Shown here: positions 7,976 to 16,023 of the stretch, one piece after another
Layout: every line of letters starts with the position of its first letter
Numbering within the stretch: position 1 is the first letter of the stretch
DNA from: JAYQKL01 sp049889535
GTDB taxonomy: Bacteria > Pseudomonadota > Alphaproteobacteria > RS24
Length of the DNA stretch: 36,583 nt
Direction: 5' to 3'
Assembly: GCA_049889535.1 (NCBI GenBank)
Contig: JBMHDF010000005.1
Coordinates: 1 to 36,583 of the forward strand
Position numbers and translations under genes: made by a program
The notes under the pieces: model-generated
What the model saw: only the letters and a program-made list of their open reading frames with translations
What the model was told of the DNA's origin: nothing
Database searches by the model: none

Positions 7976-9700
7976 TTGGCACAAAAACCCAAGCAAAATA
8001 AATTTATTAAAAGCGGAATTTTGAATCGCTGGCGGCAGCATTTGCTGACTAGGCTCCTCGTGATTAATAGTCTTGGGCTTTTGGCTTTTTTAATGGGCTT
8101 GTTGATTTTGGGCCAAACCCGCGACAGCTTAACTGCCGCTTATCGAGAAAGCTTGCGGGTGCAGGCTTATTTAATGGCTGAAGCGGTGGGCGGTATGGCG
8201 CCTGAATCTGTTGCCATCATGCCCGTTGAGGCCGAAACCCAGCTCATGACTCCAAGCATAAATCCGGACGAAGCGTCTAGTCTTTTAAACCGCTTGGTCG
8301 CGCAAACTCAAACGCGGGCAAGGTTTTATGACCATAAAGGGCGTTTGATGGTTGATACGGCGCGCCCTTTAGGTGATGTGCAGATTAAAGAATTGACCAG
8401 CGGTGATGCGCGTCTGCCAGAGCCAGAAATAAACGCTCAAAAGAGTGCGCGCATGACGGCTTGGGTGACCCGTCTCATGGCTCTTGGCGCGCCGCCAGCG
8501 CCATTGTTCTCAGATGACATTGCGCGGCAGGGACAAAATCTGGAGGAGGTGCGCCAGGCTTTGCTTGGTCAGGAAATGAGTTTGGTGCGGCGCACATTAA
8601 ATCATAAAGATATTTTAACCCTTGCTGTGCCTGTGCAACATTATCGGGCAATTAATGGTGTGTTATTGGTCACCAGCCCGCCAGGCGCGATAGATGCACA
8701 AGTTCAAGAAGCGCGCCTGACCACCATTCAATTATTTCTGGCTATTTTGGCTCTCACTTTGATTTTGACCATCATCACCGCCCGCACCATTACGCAACCT
8801 GTGCAAAAATTAGCGCGGGCTTTGCGTCAATATCGTCATTCAATGCAGCTTCCTGAATTGGATAAGATACCAGATTATCAGGGGCGCCAGGACGAGATTG
8901 CAGATCTGTCTACCGCTTTACGTGATTTATTGACGCAACTCACGCAACGGCTTGATGCGATTGAGCGTTTTGCTTCTGATGTGGCGCATGAGCTGAAAAA
9001 CCCATTGGCCAGCATGCACAGCGCGTTGCAAACGCTGGAAAATACCGACAATGTGGCAGACCGCAAAGCGTTAATGGATATTTTAATAGTCGATATACAG
9101 CGTTTGAACCGGCTGATTAGCGATATTTCTGATGCGTCGCGCTTAGATGCAGAATTGGGGCGTAAGGATTTTGATGTGCTTGATTTTTCTCAGCTGGTGC
9201 GTGAATTAGCCCCTGTTTTTGGACAAGATGAGACCCGCCATGTCACGCTGGACATGAAATTAGCGAAGGCGGTCAAAATTCGCGGGCAGTCTAATCGTTT
9301 GGCGCAGATTTTACAAAATGTGGTGAGCAATGCTTTATCATTTGCACCCAATGGCAGTGTTTTGAAAATCACGCTTGAGCCGACGGATACGGAAGCAGTT
9401 TTGACCATTGAAGATGAGGGGGTTGGTGTCGCGCCTGATTTGGTCGAGCGGATATTTGAGCGATTTTATACTGACCGAACTGGCCAGACTATCATGCCAG
9501 GTGAAGATATCGCGGCGCCGCAAAAAGCGAAGCGTTTTGGCCAACATTCTGGATTGGGCTTATCTATAGCGCGCGAAATTGCACGTGTGCATGGGGGAGA
9601 TTTAAAAGCCCATGCGCGTGAAGGCGGGTGTTTTGTTTTGACACTTCCACTTATAGACCCTGCCTCTGAGGCAGAAATAACGCGGCGTCAAAAGGGCTAG
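7976..9700 (+). CDS. chvG: Sensor histidine kinase ChvG
   Basis: This 574-residue inner-membrane kinase has TM1 at about 26-46, a periplasmic sensor region, TM2 at about 249-268, a HAMP domain, and a HisKA domain with phosphoacceptor His338 in DVAHELKNPL. Its ATPase has an N box QNVVSNAL, a G1 box EDEGVGV and a G2 box HSGLGLSIA. The start is a TTG with AGGG seven or so bases upstream; the next in-frame ATG falls inside TM1 and would destroy it. The ChvG periplasmic domain classically senses acid or envelope stress through the repressor ExoR, which is not encoded here. The stop codon abuts the hprK start, implying translational coupling. Confidence 0.92.
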   Translation: MAQKPKQNKFIKSGILNRWRQHLLTRLLVINSLGLLAFLMGLLILGQTRDSLTAAYRESLRVQAYLMAEAVGGMAPESVAIMPVEAETQLMTPSINPDEASSLLNRLVAQTQTRARFYDHKGRLMVDTARPLGDVQIKELTSGDARLPEPEINAQKSARMTAWVTRLMALGAPPAPLFSDDIARQGQNLEEVRQALLGQEMSLVRRTLNHKDILTLAVPVQHYRAINGVLLVTSPPGAIDAQVQEARLTTIQLFLAILALTLILTIITARTITQPVQKLARALRQYRHSMQLPELDKIPDYQGRQDEIADLSTALRDLLTQLTQRLDAIERFASDVAHELKNPLASMHSALQTLENTDNVADRKALMDILIVDIQRLNRLISDISDASRLDAELGRKDFDVLDFSQLVRELAPVFGQDETRHVTLDMKLAKAVKIRGQSNRLAQILQNVVSNALSFAPNGSVLKITLEPTDTEAVLTIEDEGVGVAPDLVERIFERFYTDRTGQTIMPGEDIAAPQKAKRFGQHSGLGLSIAREIARVHGGDLKAHAREGGCFVLTLPLIDPASEAEITRRQKG

Positions 9701-10168
9701 ATGATGGAGCTTATGCATGCCAGTTGTGTTCAGTTTCAAGGCGCGGGCGTTTTATTGCGGGGAACGGCAGGGGTTGGCAAATCCGACCTTGCGCTGCGCC
9801 TAATAGACCGACATGGCGCCCAGCTTGTGGCCGATGACCAGACCTGTTTAGAAGTTGAAAATGAACAGCTTTACGCTTCTGCGCCCGCCACGCTCAAAGG
9901 CTGGTTACAGGTGACAAATATTGGTTTTGTGCAACGCCCAGCTTGCGTCCGCACGCCTCTGGCGGCAGTGATTGACCTTGTGCCAGCAGACCAACGCGAC
10001 GCCTTACCCCTGATTGCTTTAAATGAAACTGTGACGATTTTATCTGTCGCTTTGCCGCGCGTGCAGCTTTGTGCCTTTGATATATCGGCACCAGAAAAAA
10101 TTTCGGCACTGCTTGAGATTTTACAGCAAGGCGGTCTCGACAGCTTGCCGGATTTTAACGCAAAATAA
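9701..10168 (+). CDS. hprK: Short HPr kinase/phosphorylase
   Basis: This 155-residue protein is the short alphaproteobacterial form, consisting of the catalytic domain without the N-terminal domain of Firmicute HprK. The P-loop GTAGVGKS lies at residues 21-28 and the following acidic pair is Asp45/Asp46 in VADDQ. The enzyme phosphorylates, and may dephosphorylate, the regulatory serine of HPr. The position where the family has a signature like EVRGLG reads LQVTNIG (69-75) here, so the usual Glu, Arg and first Gly are replaced. This could alter the phosphorylase activity. It starts immediately after the chvG stop and lies upstream of EIIA and HPr, its expected partner. Confidence 0.88.
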   Translation: MMELMHASCVQFQGAGVLLRGTAGVGKSDLALRLIDRHGAQLVADDQTCLEVENEQLYASAPATLKGWLQVTNIGFVQRPACVRTPLAAVIDLVPADQRDALPLIALNETVTILSVALPRVQLCAFDISAPEKISALLEILQQGGLDSLPDFNAK

Positions 10169-10244
10169 CCCACAAACAATCTTGCCCTAACGGCTTTGTT
10201 TGGGCATTGTGTGAAATATAAAATAAATGCGAAGAGAGGTCTCA

Positions 10245-10676
10245 ATGATTGGTCTGGTGATTGTCACACATGGAAATCTGGCGCTGGAATTCAAATCTGC
10301 AATGGAGCATGTTGTCGGGGTGCAGGAAAATGTCGAAACCATTTGCATCGGCCCCGACGATGACATGGAAAAAAGACGCGCCGATATAACTGAGGCCGCC
10401 AATCGCGCAGATAGCGGGCAAGGCGTTATATTGCTTACTGATATGTTTGGCGGCACACCATCAAACTTAGCGATTTCATTGCTGGATCAAGGCAAGGTTG
10501 AAGTCATTGCGGGGATAAATTTGCCGATGTTGATTAAGCTTGCTGGTGTGCGCGAGAAACTATCTATGGAAGATTGCGTCGCAACAGCTTCTGATGCGGC
10601 GCGGAAATATATTTCTGTTGCAAGCCAGGTCTTGAATAAAAAAGAAGGCAATGCAAGTGCCGGTCAAGAGGATTAA
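10245..10676 (+). CDS. PTS EIIA component, mannose family
   Basis: This 143-residue protein matches the EIIA-Man fold: MIGLVIVTHGNLALEF puts the phosphorylatable His at residue 9, and TDMFGGTPSNLA is the family's conserved loop. The ATG at 10245 is chosen because AGAGAGG lies just upstream; an ATG at 10227 has no such site. EIIA accepts phosphate from HPr(His-P). No EIIB, EIIC, EIID or enzyme I gene is present, so it probably acts in a regulatory rather than a sugar-transport chain, as is known for alphaproteobacterial incomplete PTS systems. It overlaps the HPr gene by 26 bases. Confidence 0.92.
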   Translation: MIGLVIVTHGNLALEFKSAMEHVVGVQENVETICIGPDDDMEKRRADITEAANRADSGQGVILLTDMFGGTPSNLAISLLDQGKVEVIAGINLPMLIKLAGVREKLSMEDCVATASDAARKYISVASQVLNKKEGNASAGQED

Positions 10677-10923
10677 AATTACCAATCAGCGCGGTTTGCA
10701 TGCGCGCGCCTCGTCTAAATTTGTCAATTGTGCGAGAGGGTTTTCAGCTAAAATTATGGTCGCGCATAATGGGCTGGAAGTGCCTGCTACCTCGGTGATG
10801 GGGCTGATGATGTTGGTCGCCAGCAAAGGGTCGCAAATCACCTTATCTGCTGAAGGTGAGGATGCTGAGGCGGCATTGGAAAGCCTAGAAAATTTAATTA
10901 TCGGGAAATTTGGCGAAGAATAA
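10651..10923 (+). CDS. ptsH: Phosphocarrier protein HPr
   Basis: This 90-residue HPr has the active-site His17 in NQRGLHARA and the regulatory Ser48 in VPATSVMGLMML, equivalent to His15 and Ser46 of the classical protein. Both the enzyme I-dependent site and the HprK target are thus present. The ATG at 10651 has AGAAGG upstream and lies inside the end of the EIIA gene, so the two are translationally coupled. A GTG at 10657 is a weaker alternative. Together with hprK and EIIA it forms a regulatory phosphotransfer module linked to ChvG/ChvI. Confidence 0.96.
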   Translation: MQVPVKRIKITNQRGLHARASSKFVNCARGFSAKIMVAHNGLEVPATSVMGLMMLVASKGSQITLSAEGEDAEAALESLENLIIGKFGEE

Positions 10924-10965
10924 GTCTTAAATTCATATAAACATTTCTTTATATCTTGCTTGATT

Positions 10966-11009
10966 CCTGTCTCACAGGCTGTTAGAAACAGCTAACGAAA
11001 CTTCAGGAG
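10966..11009 (+). promoter_or_regulatory. Compact structured leader upstream of ahcY
   Basis: Two tight adjacent hairpins can form: CCTGT/ACAGG (10966-10978, loop CTC) and GCTGTT/AACAGC (10978-10992, loop AGA). The first arm CCTG (10966-10969) can instead pair with CAGG (11004-11007), which is part of the ahcY Shine-Dalgarno sequence AGGAG (11005-11009). GTTAG (10981-10985) can also pair with CTAAC (10992-10996). Mutually exclusive pairings that occlude the ribosome binding site suggest translational control. The sequence did not match the SAH or SAM-II consensus as I remember them. Confidence 0.35.
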
Positions 11010-11015
11010 TTAACC

Positions 11016-12305
11016 ATGAGTAAAGATTACAAAGTTGCCGATATTAGCCTTGCTGATTGGGGGCATAAAGAAATCGCGATTGCCGAAACGGAAATGCCAG
11101 GCCTGATGGCCTTATGCGAGGAATATGGCGACAGCAAACCACTTGCGGGCGCGCGGGTCACAGGGTGTTTGCATATGACCATTCAAACAGCTGTTTTGAT
11201 TAAAACGCTGATTGCCTTAGGGGCTGAAGTGCGCTGGTCATCTTGCAATATTTTTTCAACCCAAGACCATGCCGCCGCCGCAATGGCTGATATGGGCGTG
11301 CCTGTATTTGCTTGGAAAGGTGAGACGGAAGAAGAATATTGGTGGTGCGTGGAGCAAACCATTAAAGGGCCTGATGGCTGGGCGCCAAATATCTTATTAG
11401 ATGATGGCGGTGATTTAACTCAAATGCTGCATGAAAAATACCCAGACATGCTTGATGATGTGGTTGGGGTTTCTGAAGAAACCACTACTGGCGTTTTGCG
11501 TCTTTATGAAATGGCGAAAGACGGCACATTGAAAATCCCAGCAATTAATGTCAATGACAGCGTGACGAAATCTAAATTTGATAATCTTTATGGCTGCCGC
11601 GAAAGTCTGGTTGATGGCGTCAAGCGCGCCACAGATGTGATGATTGCTGGTAAGGTCGCTGTTGTTTGTGGTTTTGGCGATGTGGGTAAAGGTTCAGCCG
11701 AAAGCCTGCGCTCGCAAGGCGCGCGGGTGATGGTCACCGAGATTGACCCGATTTGTGCGCTGCAAGCCGCGATGGAAGGCTATGAAGTTGTGACAATGGA
11801 CGATGCTGCACCTGTTGGCGATATTTTCATCACCGCCACTGGCAATAAAGATATTATTACCATTGACCATATGCGGGCGATGAAAGACCGCGCTATTGTT
11901 GGTAATATTGGCCATTTTGACAGTGAAATTCAGGTTGCTGCTTTGAAAAACTACACATGGCACAATATCAAGCCGCAAGTTGATGAGATTGAATTTGCTG
12001 ATGGCAAACGGATTATTTTGCTCGCTGAGGGCCGTTTGCTCAATCTGGGCTGTGCGACAGGCCACCCAAGCTTTGTGATGTCAGCCTCTTTTACCAATCA
12101 GGTTTTGGCGCAAATCGAACTTTGGCAAAACCACGCCAAATATGAGCGACAAGTATATGTCTTGCCGAAACATTTAGATGAAAAAGTAGCGTCTTTGCAT
12201 CTTGGTAAATTAGGCGCCAAATTGACAGAGCTGAGCAAAGATCAGGCGGATTATATTGGCGTGGCGCAAAATGGCCCCTATAAGCCAGAGCATTATCGCT
12301 ATTAA
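11016..12305 (+). CDS. ahcY: S-adenosylhomocysteine hydrolase (adenosylhomocysteinase)
   Basis: This 429-residue cytosolic enzyme splits S-adenosylhomocysteine into homocysteine and adenosine, relieving product inhibition of methyltransferases. Visible features are LDDGGDLT, GVSEETTTGV, NVNDSVTKSKFDNLYGC with the catalytic Lys and Asp, the NAD-binding loop CGFGDVGKG (about 216-224) and the C-terminal KPEHYRY that reaches into the neighbouring subunit. It lacks the insertion of about 40 residues found after LDDGGD in many bacterial forms, and in length and wording it resembles the animal-type enzyme. AGGAG six bases upstream fixes the start. Its stop lies one base from the stop of the convergent oxidoreductase gene. 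Confidence 0.97.
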   Translation: MSKDYKVADISLADWGHKEIAIAETEMPGLMALCEEYGDSKPLAGARVTGCLHMTIQTAVLIKTLIALGAEVRWSSCNIFSTQDHAAAAMADMGVPVFAWKGETEEEYWWCVEQTIKGPDGWAPNILLDDGGDLTQMLHEKYPDMLDDVVGVSEETTTGVLRLYEMAKDGTLKIPAINVNDSVTKSKFDNLYGCRESLVDGVKRATDVMIAGKVAVVCGFGDVGKGSAESLRSQGARVMVTEIDPICALQAAMEGYEVVTMDDAAPVGDIFITATGNKDIITIDHMRAMKDRAIVGNIGHFDSEIQVAALKNYTWHNIKPQVDEIEFADGKRIILLAEGRLLNLGCATGHPSFVMSASFTNQVLAQIELWQNHAKYERQVYVLPKHLDEKVASLHLGKLGAKLTELSKDQADYIGVAQNGPYKPEHYRY

Positions 12306-12306
12306 T

Positions 12307-13533
12307 TTAGCCTAATAATTCTTTTGCAGAGACCGTTTCATCAGCGAGCTTGGCTGGGTCAACTTTAAGGCCTTCAGCAAAGCTCGCATGAACGAGCTTT
12401 TTGGCAACCATAAACTCGGCAGGGCGATTAATCGCATCCATAGCGATTAATTTGTCCCCTTCAAAATAAAACAGCGCAAATGACCGCTCGGCTGGGTTGC
12501 CGCGCAATACTGTTTTATCATGTGCGCCAGAAAGCCCGACTGTTTGAAGTTTGACATCATATTGGTCAGACCAAAACCAAGGGATATCTGCATAGGGTTT
12601 GGGTGCGCCCAGCATATGCGCGGCGGCAGCTTTGCCTTGCTCGATTGCATTTTGAACGCTCTCAAGCCGCAATTTTCTGTTGAGCAATGGGTTGGGGTGT
12701 TGGGTGCAATCCCCAGCTGCATAAATATCGGGGTCTGAGGTTTGTGCATTCTCATTAACAACAATACCATTATCAATGTTCAATCCCGCGGCTTCGGCCA
12801 TTTCCACATTGGGTAAAATACCAATACCAACCACAACCAAATCAGCCGCGATGGTGCTGCCATCGGACAGTTTGACGGCGGTGACCAAATCATCAAAGTC
12901 AAAACCCTCAACACCAGTGCCAATGCGCATATCAACCCCTTCGGCGCGGTGTAAATCTTGATAAAAACTTGAAATTTGCGGGTCGGTCACACGCGCCAAA
13001 ACGCGGTCCATCGCTTCAACAACACAGGTCTCAAGCCCCATTTTTTGCGCAACTGCTGCCGTTTCTAGACCAATATAACCGCCGCCAATAATCACCAGTT
13101 TTTTGCCGCTTGTGAAATAAGGTTTCATCGCTTCTATATCGGCAATTGAGCGCACGGCAAAAACATTCTCTTTATCCGCACCATCTAAAGGCAAGGGGCG
13201 CGGGCGCGAGCCAACCGATAGCATAAGCTTGTCATAGGACAAGACGGTACCATCATCTAGACTGATGGTTTTGTCCTCACGATTAAGCTGTTCAGCGCGT
13301 CGACCAAGATGCAAAGTGATATTTTCTTTTTCGTAAAAATCGGATGGGCGGAAATAAAGTCGTTCAGCCTCCATCTCACCAGAGAGGAATTTTTTAGAAA
13401 GAGGGGGGCGCTGGTAAGGGAGTTCTTTTTCTTCACCAACCAAATCTATCGCGCCTTCAAAGCCGCCTTGCCGTAAACTGATAATGGTTTGTGCGCCTGC
13501 TTGTCCTGCGCCGATAATGACGATTTTTTCCAA
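12307..13533 (-). CDS. FAD-dependent NAD(P)H oxidoreductase, ferredoxin reductase-like
   Basis: This protein of about 408 residues has an N-terminal FAD-binding GAGQAG (residues 8-13), PYQRPPLSKKFL, a second dinucleotide fold GGGYIGLETAAVA (about 150) and AAGDCTQHPNP, which closes the FAD site. This order matches rubredoxin, putidaredoxin and dioxygenase ferredoxin reductases, which pass electrons from NAD(P)H to a small iron-sulfur protein. The TTG at 13533 is chosen as start because AAGGGG lies six bases upstream and the FAD motif then begins at the usual distance. A TTG at 13584 would add 17 Lys-rich residues. No ferredoxin or oxygenase gene is adjacent, so the partner is unknown. Confidence 0.88.
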   Translation of the reverse strand: MEKIVIIGAGQAGAQTIISLRQGGFEGAIDLVGEEKELPYQRPPLSKKFLSGEMEAERLYFRPSDFYEKENITLHLGRRAEQLNREDKTISLDDGTVLSYDKLMLSVGSRPRPLPLDGADKENVFAVRSIADIEAMKPYFTSGKKLVIIGGGYIGLETAAVAQKMGLETCVVEAMDRVLARVTDPQISSFYQDLHRAEGVDMRIGTGVEGFDFDDLVTAVKLSDGSTIAADLVVVGIGILPNVEMAEAAGLNIDNGIVVNENAQTSDPDIYAAGDCTQHPNPLLNRKLRLESVQNAIEQGKAAAAHMLGAPKPYADIPWFWSDQYDVKLQTVGLSGAHDKTVLRGNPAERSFALFYFEGDKLIAMDAINRPAEFMVAKKLVHASFAEGLKVDPAKLADETVSAKELLG

Positions 13534-13616
13534 AATATTCCCCTTTGTTTTTTGCAAAATGAAGCATTTTGATTTTTTTTTCAAGTCTTGTCAGGCTTTT
13601 TCAGGCAAGATAAATA

Positions 13617-15176
13617 ATGATGATGAGCGCAAATAAACATTTCGCAAAAACAGATATTTTCTGTCCAGATGAGGCGGCCAGCTTAAGGTTTGCTGCCTGG
13701 TTATCTGGGTTGCTGCAAGCGGGGGATATTGTGTTTTTGAATGGCGATTTAGGAGCGGGCAAAACAAGCTTTGCACGCGGGATTATTCGCGCGCTTATTG
13801 GCAATCAAATCAGTGTACCCAGCCCGACTTTCACATTGGTTCAGGATTATCAGGGTCAGGATTTCCCCATTTACCATGCCGATTTATATCGCCTTGAGGA
13901 CAGCCATGAAGCCGAAGAACTGGATTTATTTGCCCATCCAGACAGGCTGGTTTTGCTGGAATGGGGCAGCCGCTTATTTGATGATGAGTCCCAGACCGTG
14001 CTATCGGCTGAGGCTCTGCGTCACTGCATTCATATTGATTTTTCGCATGAAAAAGAGGGGCGTTGCATAAGCCTGTCTGGGCCAGATGCCTTTATGCAAA
14101 AATTAACTGCTGGGAATGGGTTTGCGCAATTCAAAGCAAGGGAGCAAGCTGCGCAGAATTTTTTGCAACAGACAGGCTATGGGGATGCGGCGCGCGAAGC
14201 GGTTGCGGGCGACGCGTCGGGGCGCCGTTATGAGCGGTTGCAAACACCAAATAATGGCAGTTTTATATTTATGGATTGGCCACAAACCGTGCCTCAAAAT
14301 ACTTATGCCCAACAAGTGCATTTGGGGACAAATACTGAATCCTTCATAACTATTTCGGCATATTTACGGGCGCTGGGTTTAAATGCGCCCCGCCTTTATG
14401 CGGCAGATAAAGCGCAAGGTTTTTTGGTGTTAGAAGATTTTGGCAGCCAATCCATGACCGCATTGATAGATCGTAACGCCCCGAATTTACCGATTATTTA
14501 CGCTGAGGCGATTGAAACTTTGGCACAATTACATCAGACAACCCCTCCTAAAACACTCAGCTATGAGGGCGCTAGCCATGATTTGATGACACTTGACCGA
14601 GATATTTTAAAAACGGAGTTAGGTGTTTTTCTTCAGTGGTACGCGCCCCATCAAAACATCACATTGACTGAGGAAGCCCTAGCTGAATGGGATGCCATTT
14701 GGGGTAATATTTTTGATAAGTTGTTCGCTTCTACTGATAAGCAGGCAGAAGATTTGCCGCAAGTATTAGTACTGCGCGATTTTCATTCACCCAATATTAT
14801 GTGGTGCGATGCGGCGCAAAGCCTCAATCGCATCGGCCTCATTGATGTGCAAGATGCGTTGATTGGGGCGCCAGCATATGATGTGGTATCGCTTTTGCAA
14901 GACGCCCGCCGTGATGTTTCTGAACAACAAGCCGCGCATTATCTTGCGCATTATTTGGCGCGCACTGGATTTGATGAAGCCCGCTTCATGCAAACATATT
15001 TTATTTTGGGTGCGCAACGCAATTTGCGGATTGCAGGCGTATTTGCCCGCCTTGCTATGCGAGACGCGCGCCCTGAATATTTAGCTCACATACCGCGCGT
15101 ATTTGGCTATTTGTCCCAATGTTTAAAACATGAGGATCTTCAGGAATTGAAAAACTGGTTACAGAATCATTTATAA
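13617..15176 (+). CDS. TsaE ATPase fused to AmgK-like phosphotransferase
   Basis: One uninterrupted 519-residue frame joins two enzymes. Residues 1 to about 155 are TsaE, the ATPase of the tRNA t6A37 threonylcarbamoyl machinery, with Walker A GDLGAGKT (43-50), SPTFTLVQDY and a WGSRLF-type C-terminus. Residues from about 170 onward are an aminoglycoside-phosphotransferase-fold kinase with LVLEDFG, catalytic D388 in LRDFHSPNIMW and metal-binding D410 in IDVQDALIG. The downstream murU suggests that the kinase is the AmgK type, which phosphorylates MurNAc or GlcNAc at C1 in cell-wall recycling. Such fusions are annotated in other Alphaproteobacteria. The other t6A genes are not in the window. Confidence 0.9.
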   Translation: MMMSANKHFAKTDIFCPDEAASLRFAAWLSGLLQAGDIVFLNGDLGAGKTSFARGIIRALIGNQISVPSPTFTLVQDYQGQDFPIYHADLYRLEDSHEAEELDLFAHPDRLVLLEWGSRLFDDESQTVLSAEALRHCIHIDFSHEKEGRCISLSGPDAFMQKLTAGNGFAQFKAREQAAQNFLQQTGYGDAAREAVAGDASGRRYERLQTPNNGSFIFMDWPQTVPQNTYAQQVHLGTNTESFITISAYLRALGLNAPRLYAADKAQGFLVLEDFGSQSMTALIDRNAPNLPIIYAEAIETLAQLHQTTPPKTLSYEGASHDLMTLDRDILKTELGVFLQWYAPHQNITLTEEALAEWDAIWGNIFDKLFASTDKQAEDLPQVLVLRDFHSPNIMWCDAAQSLNRIGLIDVQDALIGAPAYDVVSLLQDARRDVSEQQAAHYLAHYLARTGFDEARFMQTYFILGAQRNLRIAGVFARLAMRDARPEYLAHIPRVFGYLSQCLKHEDLQELKNWLQNHL

Positions 15177-15214
15177 AAATAAAAGGATAATTAATAAGAG
15201 GTTGATCCAATTAA

Positions 15215-15958
15215 ATGACCCAATTCAACACCCCTCCCATCAAAACAGCGATGGTTTTGGCCGCTGGGCGTGGCACTCGCATGCGCGCCGCAGACACTGA
15301 TCCACCTAAACCTTTAACCAATCTTGCGGGGGAAACATTGCTCGACCGCATGATCGAAAAACTAAAATCTGCTGGTATTGAAAGACTGGTGGTTAATGTC
15401 CATTTCAAAGCCGATTGGATTGAATCACATCTTTTGCAAAATGGCACGCGCGAAGATGGGCTTGAAGTGATTATATCTAATGAGCGTGGCCATTTAATGG
15501 ATACTGGCGGCGGGGTTTTAAAGGCGCGGGACGCACTTGGCGATGCGCCTTTTTATGTGTGCAATGCCGATGTTTTTTGGCTCGAAACGCAGAATAATTT
15601 ACAGGCTTTAGCGACGGCTTTTGACCCTGAAAATATGTCGGCTCTTTTATTATTAGCTGACCGCGCGCGTGCCTCTGGCTATGATGGCGCGGGTGATTTT
15701 CATATGTCTGAAAATGGGTTGCTAAAAAGGCGTGGGCTTGATGTGCAAGCCTCATTAATTTATGCGGGGGCGCAAATCGTTAATCCGACATTGCTGGCAG
15801 ATGCGCCGCAAGAGGGTGAGCCATTTTCGTTTAATTTTTTATGGGATGCGGCAATTGCCCAAAACCGGCTTTTCGGTCTGCCCTTGCAGGGCGAGTGGAT
15901 GCATATTGGTACGCCTGAAGGTCTGGCGGAAGCCGAGCAAAGGCTACAAGCGCAATAG
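15215..15958 (+). CDS. murU: Sugar-1-phosphate nucleotidyltransferase, MurU-like
   Basis: This 247-residue protein has the pyrophosphorylase signature AAGRGTRMR followed by PPKPL (residues 16-34), the Asp-containing CNADVFW and a C-terminal WMHIGTPEGLAEAE, all typical of NTP-dependent sugar-phosphate nucleotidyltransferases. MurU makes UDP-MurNAc from MurNAc-1-phosphate. The gene lies 38 bases after the AmgK-like domain, and together they would form the AmgK-MurU salvage route that bypasses de novo UDP-MurNAc synthesis. Other sugar nucleotidyltransferases share the fold, so the exact sugar is inferred from the neighbour. AGAGG lies 12 or so bases upstream of the ATG. Confidence 0.82.
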   Translation: MTQFNTPPIKTAMVLAAGRGTRMRAADTDPPKPLTNLAGETLLDRMIEKLKSAGIERLVVNVHFKADWIESHLLQNGTREDGLEVIISNERGHLMDTGGGVLKARDALGDAPFYVCNADVFWLETQNNLQALATAFDPENMSALLLLADRARASGYDGAGDFHMSENGLLKRRGLDVQASLIYAGAQIVNPTLLADAPQEGEPFSFNFLWDAAIAQNRLFGLPLQGEWMHIGTPEGLAEAEQRLQAQ

Positions 15959-16023
15959 TGGGCCATTAATATTAAATTTGTAATTATCAATCCGCAGGCA
16001 AAATTTTTGCGTTATAGTGACTT

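Noticed and set aside
10924..11015. Known SAH or SAM-II riboswitch before ahcY
   Set aside because: The conserved bases of those classes, as I recall them, are not present. Only the position and compact pairing resemble a switch.
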